Shown: piece after piece, positions 52,653 to 62,084 of the stretch
Position numbering within the stretch: the first letter of the stretch is position 1
Layout of the letters: each line of letters opens with the position of its first letter
Source: Acidimicrobiia bacterium
Lineage (GTDB): Bacteria; Actinomycetota; Acidimicrobiia; IMCC26256; PALSA-610
Direction of reading: 5' to 3'
Length of the DNA stretch: 64,000 nucleotides
Assembly: GCA_026002935.1 (NCBI GenBank)
Contig: BPGH01000002.1
Location: 124,001-188,000 of the forward strand
Translations under genes and position numbers: made by a program
Notes under the pieces: generated by a model
What the model saw: the letters and a program-made list of their open reading frames with translations, nothing else
Database searches by the model: none
What the model was told of the DNA's origin: nothing

Positions 52653-53837
52653 GTGCGCTCGGGCCACGACATCGGACGCTCGCCCACGGTCGCCGAGTTC
52701 CGGGACCGACTGCACGAGTGGCTGGACGCCCACGCGGCCGAACTCGCGCCGCGCCATCCCCTGCCCGGCACGCTCGACGAGCAGGTCGCGCAGATGCAGC
52801 GCGTCAAGGCGATCACCTACGAGGCGGGCTGGATGCGCCATGGCTGGCCGGAGCGCGTCGGCGGCTACGGCGGCTCACCGGTGCTGCGCACCGAGCTCGG
52901 CGCCGCGCTCGCCGCCCGCGACCTCGTCGACCCGGGGCTCTTCTCGCTCGTCGAGGTCCTGGCGCCGACCCTGATCGATTTCGCGCGACCGGAGCTCGCC
53001 GCGCAGGTCGTGCCGAGGCTCCTGTCGGGGGCCGAGATGTGGTGCCAGGGCTTCTCCGAGCCGGGCACCGGCAGCGACCTCGCCTCGCTGCGCTGCCGGG
53101 CCGTACCCGCCGACGGCGACGCCGCCTCCACCACCGCCTGGGTCGTCAACGGCCAGAAGGTCTGGACGAGCCTCGCCCAGTACTCCGACCGCTGCGTCCT
53201 GCTGGCCCGCACCGGCGACGCCGGCTCGCGCCACCGCGGCATCACGGCCTTCTTCGTCGACATGGACTCCCCCGGGATCACCGTCGCGCCGATCGAGATG
53301 ATCAACGGCGTCCGCGAGTTCTGCGAGGTGTTCTTCGACGACGTCGTCGTGCCCGCCGACCGCGTGCTCGGCGAGGTCGACGGGGGCTGGGCGGTCGCGA
53401 TGAGCATCCTCCCCTACGAGCGCTCGTCGTGCTTCTGGCAGCGCATCGCGTTCCTGTACCGGCGGCTCGAGCAGCTCGTCGGCCTGGTGGCGGGGACGGA
53501 GGACGAGCGCATCGCCGGGGTCGTCGGTGACGCCTACGTGCAACTCCACGCGCTCCGCGCGCGCTCGCGCGTGACGCAGCACCGGCTCGCGTCCGGCGAG
53601 ACGCTCGGTGCCGAGACCTCGATCGACAAGGTGCTCGTCGCCGCGGCCGAGCAGGCGGTCTACGACGCGGTGCGCCGGCTCGCGCCGGCGACCGTCGCGC
53701 TCGACGACTCACCGGAGGGCGAACGCTGGCGCGGCGAGTACCTGTACTCGCGCGCCGCGACCATCTACGGGGGCACCGCGGAGATCCAGCGCAACATCAT
53801 CGCCCGGCGGCTGCTCGGACTCGGGGCCGACGACTGA
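52653..53837 (+). CDS. Acyl-CoA dehydrogenase, heteromer subunit
   Basis: A 394-residue FadE protein with [54 protein letters not shown] and a C-terminal YGGTAEIQRNIIARRLLG. GTG 52653 is used. Its stop shares a base with the ATG of the next, shorter ACAD (TGATG). The adjacency of a full and a short ACAD chain fits an alpha2beta2 enzyme, as in steroid side-chain oxidation. The substrate is not assigned. Confidence 0.89.
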   Translation: MRSGHDIGRSPTVAEFRDRLHEWLDAHAAELAPRHPLPGTLDEQVAQMQRVKAITYEAGWMRHGWPERVGGYGGSPVLRTELGAALAARDLVDPGLFSLVEVLAPTLIDFARPELAAQVVPRLLSGAEMWCQGFSEPGTGSDLASLRCRAVPADGDAASTTAWVVNGQKVWTSLAQYSDRCVLLARTGDAGSRHRGITAFFVDMDSPGITVAPIEMINGVREFCEVFFDDVVVPADRVLGEVDGGWAVAMSILPYERSSCFWQRIAFLYRRLEQLVGLVAGTEDERIAGVVGDAYVQLHALRARSRVTQHRLASGETLGAETSIDKVLVAAAEQAVYDAVRRLAPATVALDDSPEGERWRGEYLYSRAATIYGGTAEIQRNIIARRLLGLGADD

Positions 53838-54796
53838 TGGACGCGACCGAGCGATCGATGCTCGAGGCCGCCGCGCACGACGCGTTCGCGGCCGCCGGCG
53901 ACCGCCCGCTCGACGACGCGCTCGCGACGCTGGGCTGGCCGGAGATGCTCGTCGCCGAGCCCCGGGACTCGATCGACGTGGTCTTCACGGCACTGGGGCG
54001 GGCGAACGGTGCCGCCACCGCGCTCGACGACGTCGTCGCCGCCGGGCTGGGGCTGCGGCCGCGGCCCGCACTCGCGGTGCTCCTGCCCGGGTTCTCGCAC
54101 TGGCGACCGCCGGGCCGCCTCGAGGGCGGGCGCGTCCGGGCGGAGGGGCTCGCGACCGCCCGCGTCACGACGGCCGGCGAGCTGCTCGTGGTCTGCGGTC
54201 CGGGCGACGGGAGCGGTGCGGCCCACATGGTGGCCGTGCCCGTTGCGGCGGCCGCGGCCGAGCCGCGGCGCGGCATCGACCCCGGGGCCGGCCTCCACGC
54301 CGTCCGCGTGGACCATCCCGCGGAGCCGTCGGGGACGGTGCCCTGGGACGCCGCCGTCGCGCTCGCGCGCCGCGCGCTGGGGCACCAGATCGCGGGCGCG
54401 GCCCGCGCCATGCTCGACCTCGCGCGCGCCCACGCGCTCGACCGGGTCCAGTTCGGCCGGCCGATCGCCCGGTTCCAGGCCGTGCGCCACCGCCTCGCGG
54501 AGGCGCTGGTGTGGGTCGAGGCCCTGGAGGCGAGCCTCGTCGCCGCCGCCGACGCGCCCGGCCCGGAGACCGCCGCGCTCGCCAAGGCCGTCGCGGGTCG
54601 CGCGGCCGCGGCGGTCGCGGCCCACTGCCAGCAGGTGCTCGCGGGGATCGGGTTCACCACCGACCACCCGTTCCACCGGCACCTGCGGCGCGCCCTCGTC
54701 CTCGACGGGTTGTTCGGCTCCGCCGACGCGATCGCCCTCGACCTCGGGCGCCGGCTCGTCGCGCGCCGCCGGGTGCCGACCCTCGTCGAGCTCTGA
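53837..54796 (+). CDS. Acyl-CoA dehydrogenase, short heteromer partner
   Basis: A 319-residue ACAD-like chain. The C-terminal FAD-binding helices are clear (LARAHALDRVQFGRPIARFQ, AVRHRLAEALVW), and CQQVLAGIGFTTDHPFHRH replaces the usual catalytic loop. The N-terminal two-thirds are shorter than a full ACAD and lack the SEPxAGSD motif. That matches the non-catalytic or complementary chain of heteromeric FadE enzymes. It is coupled to the preceding ACAD by TGATG. A P450 gene with a family-2 operator follows 126 bases on. Confidence 0.85.
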   Translation: MDATERSMLEAAAHDAFAAAGDRPLDDALATLGWPEMLVAEPRDSIDVVFTALGRANGAATALDDVVAAGLGLRPRPALAVLLPGFSHWRPPGRLEGGRVRAEGLATARVTTAGELLVVCGPGDGSGAAHMVAVPVAAAAAEPRRGIDPGAGLHAVRVDHPAEPSGTVPWDAAVALARRALGHQIAGAARAMLDLARAHALDRVQFGRPIARFQAVRHRLAEALVWVEALEASLVAAADAPGPETAALAKAVAGRAAAAVAAHCQQVLAGIGFTTDHPFHRHLRRALVLDGLFGSADAIALDLGRRLVARRRVPTLVEL

Positions 54797-54809
54797 CCCC
54801 GCCGTTGCG

Positions 54810-54828
54810 GCGGAAACGTCGCTCTCGT
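54810..54828. promoter_or_regulatory. Operator candidate, family 2, upstream of second P450
   Basis: GCGGAAAC-GTC-GCTCTCGT matches the consensus at 12 of 16 positions. It lies 94 bases before the GTG of the P450 at 54923, whose paralog at 34887 has a perfect copy. The site is degenerate, and the match was found because of the paralogy, so it is moderate evidence. The rest of 54829-54922 holds nothing else recognised. Confidence 0.45.
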
Positions 54829-54922
54829 AGAGTGCTAACGAGGTATCCGGAGCCTGCGGCCGGGGCCGGGCCGGCACCCGTCCCGGGCACGCACCACCCG
54901 CGCACGACGACGGAGCCCGCCC

Positions 54923-56206
54923 GTGACCGACTTCGACGCCGTCGACTTCTTCCGCGACGACTCCCTCGTCGCCGATCCCTACCCGTACTTCGAGCACCTC
55001 CGGTCGCGCTGCCCGGTCACGCGCGAGCCGCACCACGGTGTCGTGATGGTGACCGGCTACGAGGAGGCGATCGCCGTCTACCACGACACCGCGACCTTCT
55101 CGTCGTGCAACTCGGTGACGGGCCCGTTCCCGGGGTTCCCCGTGCCGCTCGAGGGCGACGACGTGAGCGCGCTCATCGAGGAGCACCGCGACGAGCTCCC
55201 GATGAGCGACCAGCTCCCCACCTTCGACCCGCCGAAGCACACCGCGCACCGCGCGTTGCTGATGCGCCTCATCACGCCGAAACGGCTGAAGGAGAACGAG
55301 GAGTTCATGTGGCGCCTCGCCGATCGGCAGATCGACGAGTTCGCGCTTCGCGGCGAGTGCGAGTTCGTCGGCGACTATGCCCAGCCCTTCGCGATGCTCG
55401 TCATCGCCGACCTCCTCGGCGTGCCGGAGTCCGACCATCTGGCGTTCCGGGAGATGCTGCTCGCGCGCCGTCACGACAGCGCGGTGGGCAACACCGATCA
55501 GCAGGCGATGGAGCACAGCCCGCTCGAGTACCTGTACGCCCGCTTCACCGAGTACGTCGAGGACCGCCGTCGCGAACCACGCGGTGACGTGCTCACGGGG
55601 CTCGCCCTCGCGACGTTCCCCGACGGCTCGACGCCCGAGGTGATCGACGTCGTGCGCATCGCCGCGAACCTGTTCGCCGCCGGCCAGGAGACGACGGTGA
55701 GGCTGCTGGCCTCCGCGCTGCAGATGCTCGCGGAGCGTCCCGACCTGCAACGGTTGCTGCGCGCCGAGCGGGACCGGATCCCGGCATTCGTCGAGGAGAT
55801 GCTCCGCTACGAGAGCCCGATCAAGGGCGACTTCCGCCTCACGCGGGTCCCCGCGACGGTGGGCGGGGTCGAGATCCCGGCCGGGACGACCGTGATGGTG
55901 CTGAACGGCGCCGCGAACCGCGACCCGCGCCGCTTCGAGCACCCCGACGAGTTCGACCTCGACCGGCCCGACGCGCGCGCCCACCTCGCGTTCGGCCACG
56001 GCGTGCACACCTGCCCGGGCGCACCGCTCGCGCGCGCCGAGGCCCGCGTCAGCATCGAGCGCCTCCTCGACCGCACGAGCGACATCCGGATCTCGGCGGA
56101 GCACCACGGCCCGCCCGGGGCCCGCCGCTACCGCTACGCGCCGACCTACATCCTGCGCGGACTCACCCGGCTGCACCTCGAGTTCGACCCGGCGGACGCC
56201 CGCTGA
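54923..56206 (+). CDS. Cytochrome P450 (paralog of the one at 34887)
   Basis: A 427-residue P450. The heme loop is FGHGVHTCPG with axial Cys ~364, the I-helix is LFAAGQETTVRLL, and ExxR is in EEMLRYES. The N-terminal half is almost collinear with the P450 at 34887 (TDFDAVDFFRD, EPHHGVVMVTGY, LEGDDVSALIEEHRDELP). The two differ mainly in the segment after residue ~180, the likely substrate-recognition region. It starts with GTG. It lies downstream of the ACAD pair but has its own operator-like site. Confidence 0.92.
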   Translation: MTDFDAVDFFRDDSLVADPYPYFEHLRSRCPVTREPHHGVVMVTGYEEAIAVYHDTATFSSCNSVTGPFPGFPVPLEGDDVSALIEEHRDELPMSDQLPTFDPPKHTAHRALLMRLITPKRLKENEEFMWRLADRQIDEFALRGECEFVGDYAQPFAMLVIADLLGVPESDHLAFREMLLARRHDSAVGNTDQQAMEHSPLEYLYARFTEYVEDRRREPRGDVLTGLALATFPDGSTPEVIDVVRIAANLFAAGQETTVRLLASALQMLAERPDLQRLLRAERDRIPAFVEEMLRYESPIKGDFRLTRVPATVGGVEIPAGTTVMVLNGAANRDPRRFEHPDEFDLDRPDARAHLAFGHGVHTCPGAPLARAEARVSIERLLDRTSDIRISAEHHGPPGARRYRYAPTYILRGLTRLHLEFDPADAR

Positions 56207-56238
56207 CGCCGCGCCGGCGGGCGGCGGCACGCCGGGCC

Positions 56239-57064
56239 CTACCGGAACAGGAGCATGTTCGCGAGCGGTGTCGCGGCGGGGTACGAGCCGGTGATGCCCG
56301 AGCTGATGTAGCCGGCGTCGGAGATGAGCGTGATCCCGGTGATCGCCGCCGCCGCGTCGCTGCACAGGAACACGAGCGGGTAGGCCTGCTCGAGCGGCGT
56401 GGACGCCTCGATGCCGACCTCGGCCCGGTAGTCGGCGCCGAAGCCGAGCCACATCTCCTTGTTCGCCTGGGCGAGCGGCGTGTCCGTCGGGCCGGGACAG
56501 ATCGCGTTGATCCGGATGCCCTGCTTGAGGAAGCGGAACGCCTCGCGCGCGACGTACGCGCAGATCGCCTGCTTCGTCGACATGTAGTCGGCCTTGCCGT
56601 GCTCCTCGACCCAGCGCACCGCGTCGTCGAAGTCCGTCGTGTCGAGCAGCTCCTGGAGCTCGGCGAAGTTGGCCTCCCATCCGAGTCCGGCGGCCGACGA
56701 GATGAACCCGATCGCGCCAGCCCCGGCCGAGCATCCCCTTGGCCAGCAGCCGGTCGATCAGGTACCGGTGCCCGATGAAGTTGATCCGCTCGATCCCGGG
56801 CGTGCCGTCGGCCACCCCCGCGCACGCGAACAGCGCGTCGACGCGGCCGCCGCACTCGTCGACCGCGGCGTCGATCGAGTCGCGTTCGGCGAGGCTCATG
56901 CGGATCGCCTTGACGCCCGGCTGGGTCACCTCGGCGTAGTCCATGACGACGACCTCGGCCCCGGCGTCCTGCGCGACCTGGGCGGCCGCGGCGCCCATGC
57001 CGGTCGCGCCCCCGACGACCAGGACCCGCTTGCCGTCGTACCGGAATGCGTCGAACAGGGCCAC
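56239..57064 (-). CDS. SDR, 3-alpha-hydroxysteroid-dehydrogenase-like, one frameshift
   Basis: It starts with GTG 57064 (VALFDAFRYDGKRVLVVGG) behind GAGGAG. It has VGGATGMGAAAAQVAQDAGA and GVADGTPGIERINFIGHRYL. The frame breaks at ~56720, where one extra base lies between KGMLGRG and AIGFISSAAGLGWEANF. It then resumes through KADYMSTKQAICAYVA (the YxxxK) to the stop at 56239. The ~40-residue insertion before the Tyr is characteristic of 3-alpha-HSD/carbonyl reductase-type SDRs. Restored length is ~275 residues. It probably acts on a bulky hydroxy compound. Confidence 0.82.
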
Positions 57065-57187
57065 GTCGTTCTCCTCGCGTCGGCGGACCCGCGAGTCCTA
57101 GCGCCGGACGCCCGCCGTTGTCGAACGCGTCCGCGCCGGGGCTCGCCCGGCGCACGGCGGGAGGACCGGCCGTTATCGTCCCGCCGC

Positions 57188-57964
57188 ATGGACGACCTCG
57201 GCACGCCCGCGTTGCGGCTGGAGCGGGACGGCCCGATCGCGTGGTGCGTCATCGACCGGCCCTCGGCCCGCAACGCGCTCACGCCCGCGATGTACTACGG
57301 CATCAAGCGGGCGGTGCGGCTCGTCAACCGCGACCCCGACCTCGGTGCGCTCGTGATCACCGGCGTCGGGGACGTGTTCGCCCCCGGCGGCGACCTGGGT
57401 GGCCGTTCCGAACCCGGCGAGTCACTCCCCGACGACGTGTACGAGGACGTGCTGCCGTTCCTCGCGATCCGCGACAGCCGGGCGCCCGTCGTCGCCGCGG
57501 TGAACGGCATCTGCCAGGCCGGCGGCCTGCTCATCGCCATGATGGCCGACATCGCGGTCGCGAGCGACCGGGCGACGTTCCGGGTGCCGGAGCTCCTGCG
57601 CGGGATCCCCGACGCGACGTTCGCGGCCGCGCTGCCCGCCCACGTCGGGATCGCCGCCGCGCGCGACCTGCTCCTGTCGGCGCGCCCATTCGACGCGGCG
57701 GAGGCACAGCGGCTCGGTGTGATCTCGCGGGTCGTCCCGCACGACCGGCTCCGGGCCGCGGCGGTGGAGGCGGCGCACCAGATCATGCGCACCGCCCCCG
57801 AGGCGCGCGCCCACGTCAAGCGCATGCTCAACGAGCGGTACGGCTTCATCGACTACCAGACGATGTTCGGCGCGCTCGAGCGGTCGGCCGAGATGCGCGA
57901 GGGGATGCGCGCCTTCATGGAGAAGCGCCCGCCGTCGTGGGTGCCGCCCGGGGTCGAGTTCTGA
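57188..57964 (+). CDS. Enoyl-CoA hydratase/isomerase (crotonase) family protein
   Basis: A 258-residue crotonase: FAPGGDLGGRSE, oxyanion loop GICQAGGLLIAMMADIA, and FRVPELLRGIPDAT. The second catalytic Glu (VPEL) is kept; the first position reads Leu (GGLLIA). That resembles enoyl-CoA isomerases or variant hydratases more than classical hydratases. It is a lone + gene, divergent from the SDR (123-base gap) and convergent with the next SDR. No operator-like repeat is seen in its upstream gap. Confidence 0.86.
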   Translation: MDDLGTPALRLERDGPIAWCVIDRPSARNALTPAMYYGIKRAVRLVNRDPDLGALVITGVGDVFAPGGDLGGRSEPGESLPDDVYEDVLPFLAIRDSRAPVVAAVNGICQAGGLLIAMMADIAVASDRATFRVPELLRGIPDATFAAALPAHVGIAAARDLLLSARPFDAAEAQRLGVISRVVPHDRLRAAAVEAAHQIMRTAPEARAHVKRMLNERYGFIDYQTMFGALERSAEMREGMRAFMEKRPPSWVPPGVEF

Positions 57965-58002
57965 CGGCGCGTCACCCGCCCGGACGGCCGGCCCCGGGCC
58001 GC

Positions 58003-58800
58003 TCACCGGAGGGGCCCGCCGTCGAGCGCGCGCACCGTGAGCCCGAGCTCCGCGACGAGGTCGAGGCTCACGCAGGTCCGGCCGGTGAGGTCGGCGGGGC
58101 AGTCGGCGAGCGCCACGACGGCCTCGACCATCGTCTCCATCGGCTCGACCTGGTCCTCGCGCAGCGTGGCGCCGACGAGCGCGGCCGCCCCCTCGCTCAT
58201 CACCGCGGCACGCGGCTCGATCGTGTTGACCCGGACCCCGGTGCCGGCGAGCTCCAGCGCCAGGCCCTGCGTGATCCGGTTGAGCGCGGCCTTCGACGCG
58301 CCGTACACGCTCATCGTGGGGTCGGCGGCGAGCCGCGCCGAGGCCGACGACACGTTCACGATCCAGCCCTCGCCGCGCTCGACCATCGGGCCCGCCACGG
58401 CCTGCGCGAGGTCGAGGGGGGCGTGCACGTTCACCTCGAAGGTGACGCGCCGGCGCCGCAGGGGGAAGCCGCGCAGCGGCGCGTGGATCGCCGCGGCCGC
58501 GTTGTTGACCAGCACGTCGATCGGGCCGCCGAGGGCCTCGACCGCCCGCGGGACGACGGTCGCACGCGCCGTCTCGTCGGAGAGGTCGGCCGGGACGGCG
58601 GCGACCCGGCCGCCGAAGCGCGCGAGCCGGGCGGCCGTCTCCGCCAGACTGCCCGGCAGGTGGTCGTGGGCGGAGACGGTGCGCGCGACGATCGCGACGT
58701 CGGCACCTTCGGCCGCGAGGCGCGTCGCGGTGGCCGCCCCGATCCCGCGGCTCGCGCCCGTCACGAGCACCCGCCGGCCACGGAACCGCTCGCCCGTCAC
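58003..58800 (-). CDS. SDR family oxidoreductase
   Basis: A 265-residue SDR with VLVTGASRGIGAATATRLAA, LVNNAAAAIHAPLRG, the Ser in NVSSASARL, and YxxxK in VYGASKAALNRI. The end (CVSLDLVAELGL) lacks the common DGG motif. GTG 58800 overlaps the stop of the DegT-family gene (GTGA). It is the last gene of the thiolase-ACAD-ACAD-crotonase-DegT-SDR run on the minus strand. Substrate unknown. Confidence 0.88.
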   Translation of the reverse strand: MTGERFRGRRVLVTGASRGIGAATATRLAAEGADVAIVARTVSAHDHLPGSLAETAARLARFGGRVAAVPADLSDETARATVVPRAVEALGGPIDVLVNNAAAAIHAPLRGFPLRRRRVTFEVNVHAPLDLAQAVAGPMVERGEGWIVNVSSASARLAADPTMSVYGASKAALNRITQGLALELAGTGVRVNTIEPRAAVMSEGAAALVGATLREDQVEPMETMVEAVVALADCPADLTGRTCVSLDLVAELGLTVRALDGGPLR

Positions 58801-60068
58801 GTCGGCTCGCCGCGCCCGGCGGGGCCCGCCGCCCCGGTCGCGGTTGCGGGCGCCGGTGGCAGCGCCGCCTCGGCCGTCGCCCAGATGTAGTCGACGTCGT
58901 CGTCGGTCAACGCGTGGTTCGCGGGGAGCACGAGGCCCTGCTCCATCACCCGGTCGGTGTTGGGCAACCCGCCGTCCGGGGCGCGGTGCGGGATGTCGCG
59001 GAAGGCGGGCTGGCGCAGCACGTTGCCGGTCCACACCATGCGCGTGTCGACGCCGTTGCGCTCCATGTGCTCCTGGAACGCGGCGCGCCCGACGCCGGAC
59101 CCCGGCCGGATGAGCACGGGGAACATGTGCCAGGCGGTGTCCACCTGGGGTGTGGTGCGGGGCAGCACGAACACGTCGGGACGGCGCCCGAAGTGCGCCG
59201 AGAGGCGGGCGAAGTTCCGCTTGCGGGCCGCGAGGTTGTCGGGCAGCTTGTCGAGCTGCACGAGCCCGAACGCGGCCGACAGCTCGGAGGGCTCGAAGTT
59301 CCAGCCGATCTCGTCGAAGATGAAGAGGTTGTCGTACTCGAGGTCGCCGTCGATCCTCGAGAAGAACCGTCGGTCCACACCGCGCCGCGACCCGTAGAAC
59401 TGCGGCTCGGAGCGCCGCCCCCACCGCCGCAGCAGGAGGCAGCGGTCGACGAGCTCGTCGTCGTCGAGGAGCACCATCCCGCCCGTGCCCGCCGCGGTGA
59501 TGATGTGCGAGAGCGCGAACGAGGTCACCGAGATGTCGGAGCGCGTGCCCGTCGGCCTGCCCCGCAGGGTCGAACCCAGCGCGTCGCACGAGTCCTCCAC
59601 GACGCGCAGCCCGTGGGCGTCCGCGATCGAGCGCAGGCGGTCCCAGTCGGGGACGTTCCCCACGAGGTTGGGAACGAGCATCGCCCGCGTGCGCGGGCCG
59701 ATCATCGGCTCGACGGCGTCGACGTCCACGTTGTAGGTGTCCGGCTCGACGTCGACGAACACCGGCACCAGGCCGGCCCGGACGATCGGGGCGATGTCGG
59801 TGGAGAACGTGAGCGCCGGGGTGAGGACCTCGTCGCCGGGGTCCAGACCGAGCAACTCGATCGCGAGGTAGAGCGCCGACGATCCGGAGTTGCACATCAC
59901 CCCCCGGCGCTTGCCGAACAGTTCGGCCACGCGCCGCTCGAAGGCCCGCACGTTCCTGCCGATCCGCAGCGCCTGGGGCCCGCCGCGCAGCACGGCGACG
60001 ACCGCCTCGATCTCGCGCTCGTCGTGGACACTGCCCGCGTAGTCGATCCGACGCGCACTCACCCGCAC
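58797..60068 (-). CDS. DegT/DnrJ/EryC1-family enzyme with His in place of PLP lysine (RfbH/ColD-like dehydrase)
   Basis: A 423-residue fold-type I PLP enzyme. It shows MCNSGSSALYLAIELLGLDP, the cofactor stretch VEDSCDALGSTLRG (~157-170), and TSFALSHIITAAGTGGM, where His ~188 replaces the Schiff-base Lys of aminotransferases. GWNFEPSELSAAFGLVQLDKLP follows. EDSCDALG and the Lys-to-His change are the marks of sugar 3-dehydrases such as RfbH/DdhC and ColD, which use PMP. No nucleotide-sugar gene is nearby; it is embedded in a beta-oxidation operon. The reaction is therefore open. Confidence 0.82.
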   Translation of the reverse strand: MRVSARRIDYAGSVHDEREIEAVVAVLRGGPQALRIGRNVRAFERRVAELFGKRRGVMCNSGSSALYLAIELLGLDPGDEVLTPALTFSTDIAPIVRAGLVPVFVDVEPDTYNVDVDAVEPMIGPRTRAMLVPNLVGNVPDWDRLRSIADAHGLRVVEDSCDALGSTLRGRPTGTRSDISVTSFALSHIITAAGTGGMVLLDDDELVDRCLLLRRWGRRSEPQFYGSRRGVDRRFFSRIDGDLEYDNLFIFDEIGWNFEPSELSAAFGLVQLDKLPDNLAARKRNFARLSAHFGRRPDVFVLPRTTPQVDTAWHMFPVLIRPGSGVGRAAFQEHMERNGVDTRMVWTGNVLRQPAFRDIPHRAPDGGLPNTDRVMEQGLVLPANHALTDDDVDYIWATAEAALPPAPATATGAAGPAGRGEPT

Positions 60069-60128
60069 GTTCCTCGCGTTCGCCGGGCGCCGGTCCCGCG
60101 CCCCGCATCCGGTGGACGTGCAGGGAGG

Positions 60129-60931
60129 CTACGCGCGCCCGCCGCCGGGGCGCCCCTCCCCGCGGCCGAGGAACCGGTCGACGTTCGCGCGCAGCTCGGG
60201 AGTGTCGAACGACTCGGTCTCGGCCGCCATCGCGAAGTCGATCGTGGCGAGCACGGCCCGCTCGAGGTGGAGGTTGAGCACCCGCTTCGTCATCTCGACC
60301 GCCTGGCGCGGCAGCGCGGCGATCCGGTGCGCCGCGCGCGAGCGCGGCCGGCAGGAGCTCGTCGTCGGGGCAGACCCGGTTCGCGAGCCCGATCTCGGCG
60401 GCCCGGCGGGCCGGGATGCGTTCGCCGGTGAAGGCGTACTCCTTGGCGAGCAGCAGGCTCGTGTGCAGCGGCCAGGTGAGCGGCCCGCCGTCGGCCGCGA
60501 CCAGCCCGACGGTCACGTGCGGGTCCGAGAGGTACGCCGACTCGGCCATGTACACGACGTCGGACAGCGCGACCACGCTGCACCCCAGGCCGACGGCCGG
60601 GCCGTTCACCGCCGCGACGACCGGCACGCGGCAGCGCACCATGTTCAGCACCAGCTCGCGGCCCTCGGCGATCACCGCCCGGCGCAGGGCGCGGTCGTTC
60701 GCCATGCGGTCGAGCAGGTCGAAGTCGCCGCCCGCCGAGAAGGCGCGTCCCTCCCCCGTGATCACCGCGACGCGCGCGTCCGCGTCGGCGTCGAGCCGGG
60801 GGAACACGCGTGCGAGCGCCGAGGTGCAGCTCGTCGTTCACCGCGTTGAGCTGTTCGGGCCGGGCGAGCCGCACGACCCGTACGGGCCCGTCGGCCTCGA
60901 CGCGGATCGCGGCGGGCAGGTCGTAGTCCAT
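60129..60931 (-). CDS. Enoyl-CoA hydratase/isomerase (crotonase) family protein, two frameshifts
   Basis: ATG 60931 begins MDYDLPAAIRVEADGPVRVV and runs to NAVNDELHLALA, where the frame changes at ~60820. The main body has FSAGGDFDLLDRM, the oxyanion loop AVGLGCSVVALSDVVY and SDPHVTVGLVAADGG. A second slip at ~60340 leads to a tail with AVEMTKRVLN and FLGRGEGRPGGGRA before the TAG at 60129. The catalytic Glu positions read Ser and His (DPH). Restored length is ~267 residues. It belongs to the operon led by the thiolase. Confidence 0.77.
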
Positions 60932-60950
60932 CGGTGTCCTTTCCGGGGCC

Positions 60951-62084
60951 TCAGGCCGTCGGCAGGCCGAGGATCCGCGTCGCGACGATGTTCTTCTGGA
61001 TCTGCGACGTGCCGCCCATGACGCTCTGGGCCCGGCTGTAGAGGTACACCTTCAGCCGGACGTCGTCGGCGTCGGTCACGGCCCCGCACCCGACACCGAG
61101 AGCGCGGCGTGCCCGACCGACTGCTCCACCCAGGTCATCAGCAGCTTGTCGACCGAGCCCCCCGGCCCGTGGTCGACGCCGTCGAGGCGCTCCGACAGCC
61201 GCCGGCACACGTGCAGCCGCAGCATCTCGGCCTGCACGTGCGCCCACGCGACCGCCTCGCGCCTGGTCGGCCCGGTACGCCGCCGGGTCGGAGCGCACGG
61301 CTGCTCGAGCTCCTTGACCGCCTTGGCGTAGCGGGCGACGTAGCCGAGCTCGCCGGGCTCGCGCTCGTGGCTCACGACGTCATCGCGAGCCGCCAGCCCT
61401 CGCCCGGGCTCCCGATCATGTTCGCGGCCGGGACCCGCGCGCCGTCGAAGCGCACCTGGCCGAACTCGTTCGTGATGCCGTTGATCATCCGCAGCGGCCG
61501 CTGCTCGATCCCCGGCTGGTGCATCGGCACCGCGAAGGCGGAGAGCCCCTTGTGCTTCGGCGCGTCCGGGTCGGTGCGCGCGAGCAGCAGGCACCAGTCG
61601 GCGACGTCGGAGTAGCTCGTCCAGATCTTGTGGCCGTCGATCACGTACTCGTCGCCGTCGCGCGTCGCCGTGGTCCGCAGCGACGCGAGGTCGGACCCGG
61701 CGTCGGGCTCGCTGAAGCCCTGGCACCAGCGCTCCCGGCCGCTGATCAGGCCGGGCAGGAACCGCGTCCTTCACCTCGTCGCTGCCGTGCACCGTGATGC
61801 CCTGCACCAGGTAGCCGAGGCTCGGGCCGCGGCGGCGCCCCGCGGCGGCGAGCTCCTCGTCGAGGATGACGTCGTACACGCGGCGGCAGGTCGTGGCCGC
61901 CGTAGCGCGACGGCCAGCTCAGCCCGAAGAAGCCGGCGTCGTACAGCGCCGTGTGCCACTCGGCCTGGCGCGCCCAGTACTCGTCGTCGGTCGACGAGGC
62001 GGGCAGGCCGGGGTTGTTGTCGGCGAGCCATGCGCGCAGCCGGGCCCGGAACTCCGCCTCGGCGGGCGAGTCACGGAAGTCCAA
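60951..62084 (-). CDS. Acyl-CoA dehydrogenase, several frameshifts
   Basis: The N-terminus is read from TTG 62084 behind GGAGGGG ([20 protein letters not shown]). Further pieces in different frames are [40 protein letters not shown] with [20 protein letters not shown], and the end [19 protein letters not shown] before the TGA at 60951. At least four frame changes are needed. All segments are collinear with a full ACAD of ~375 residues, so sequencing error is likely. The next upstream gene is a partner ACAD chain. Confidence 0.75.

Noticed and set aside
53765..57064. A very long open frame on the minus strand (about 1,100 codons) over the P450 and ACAD genes
   Set aside because: Only its first part, from 57064 to about 56720, is the real SDR. 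The rest is antisense to clear ACAD and P450 genes, is low-complexity, and is an effect of very high GC content.
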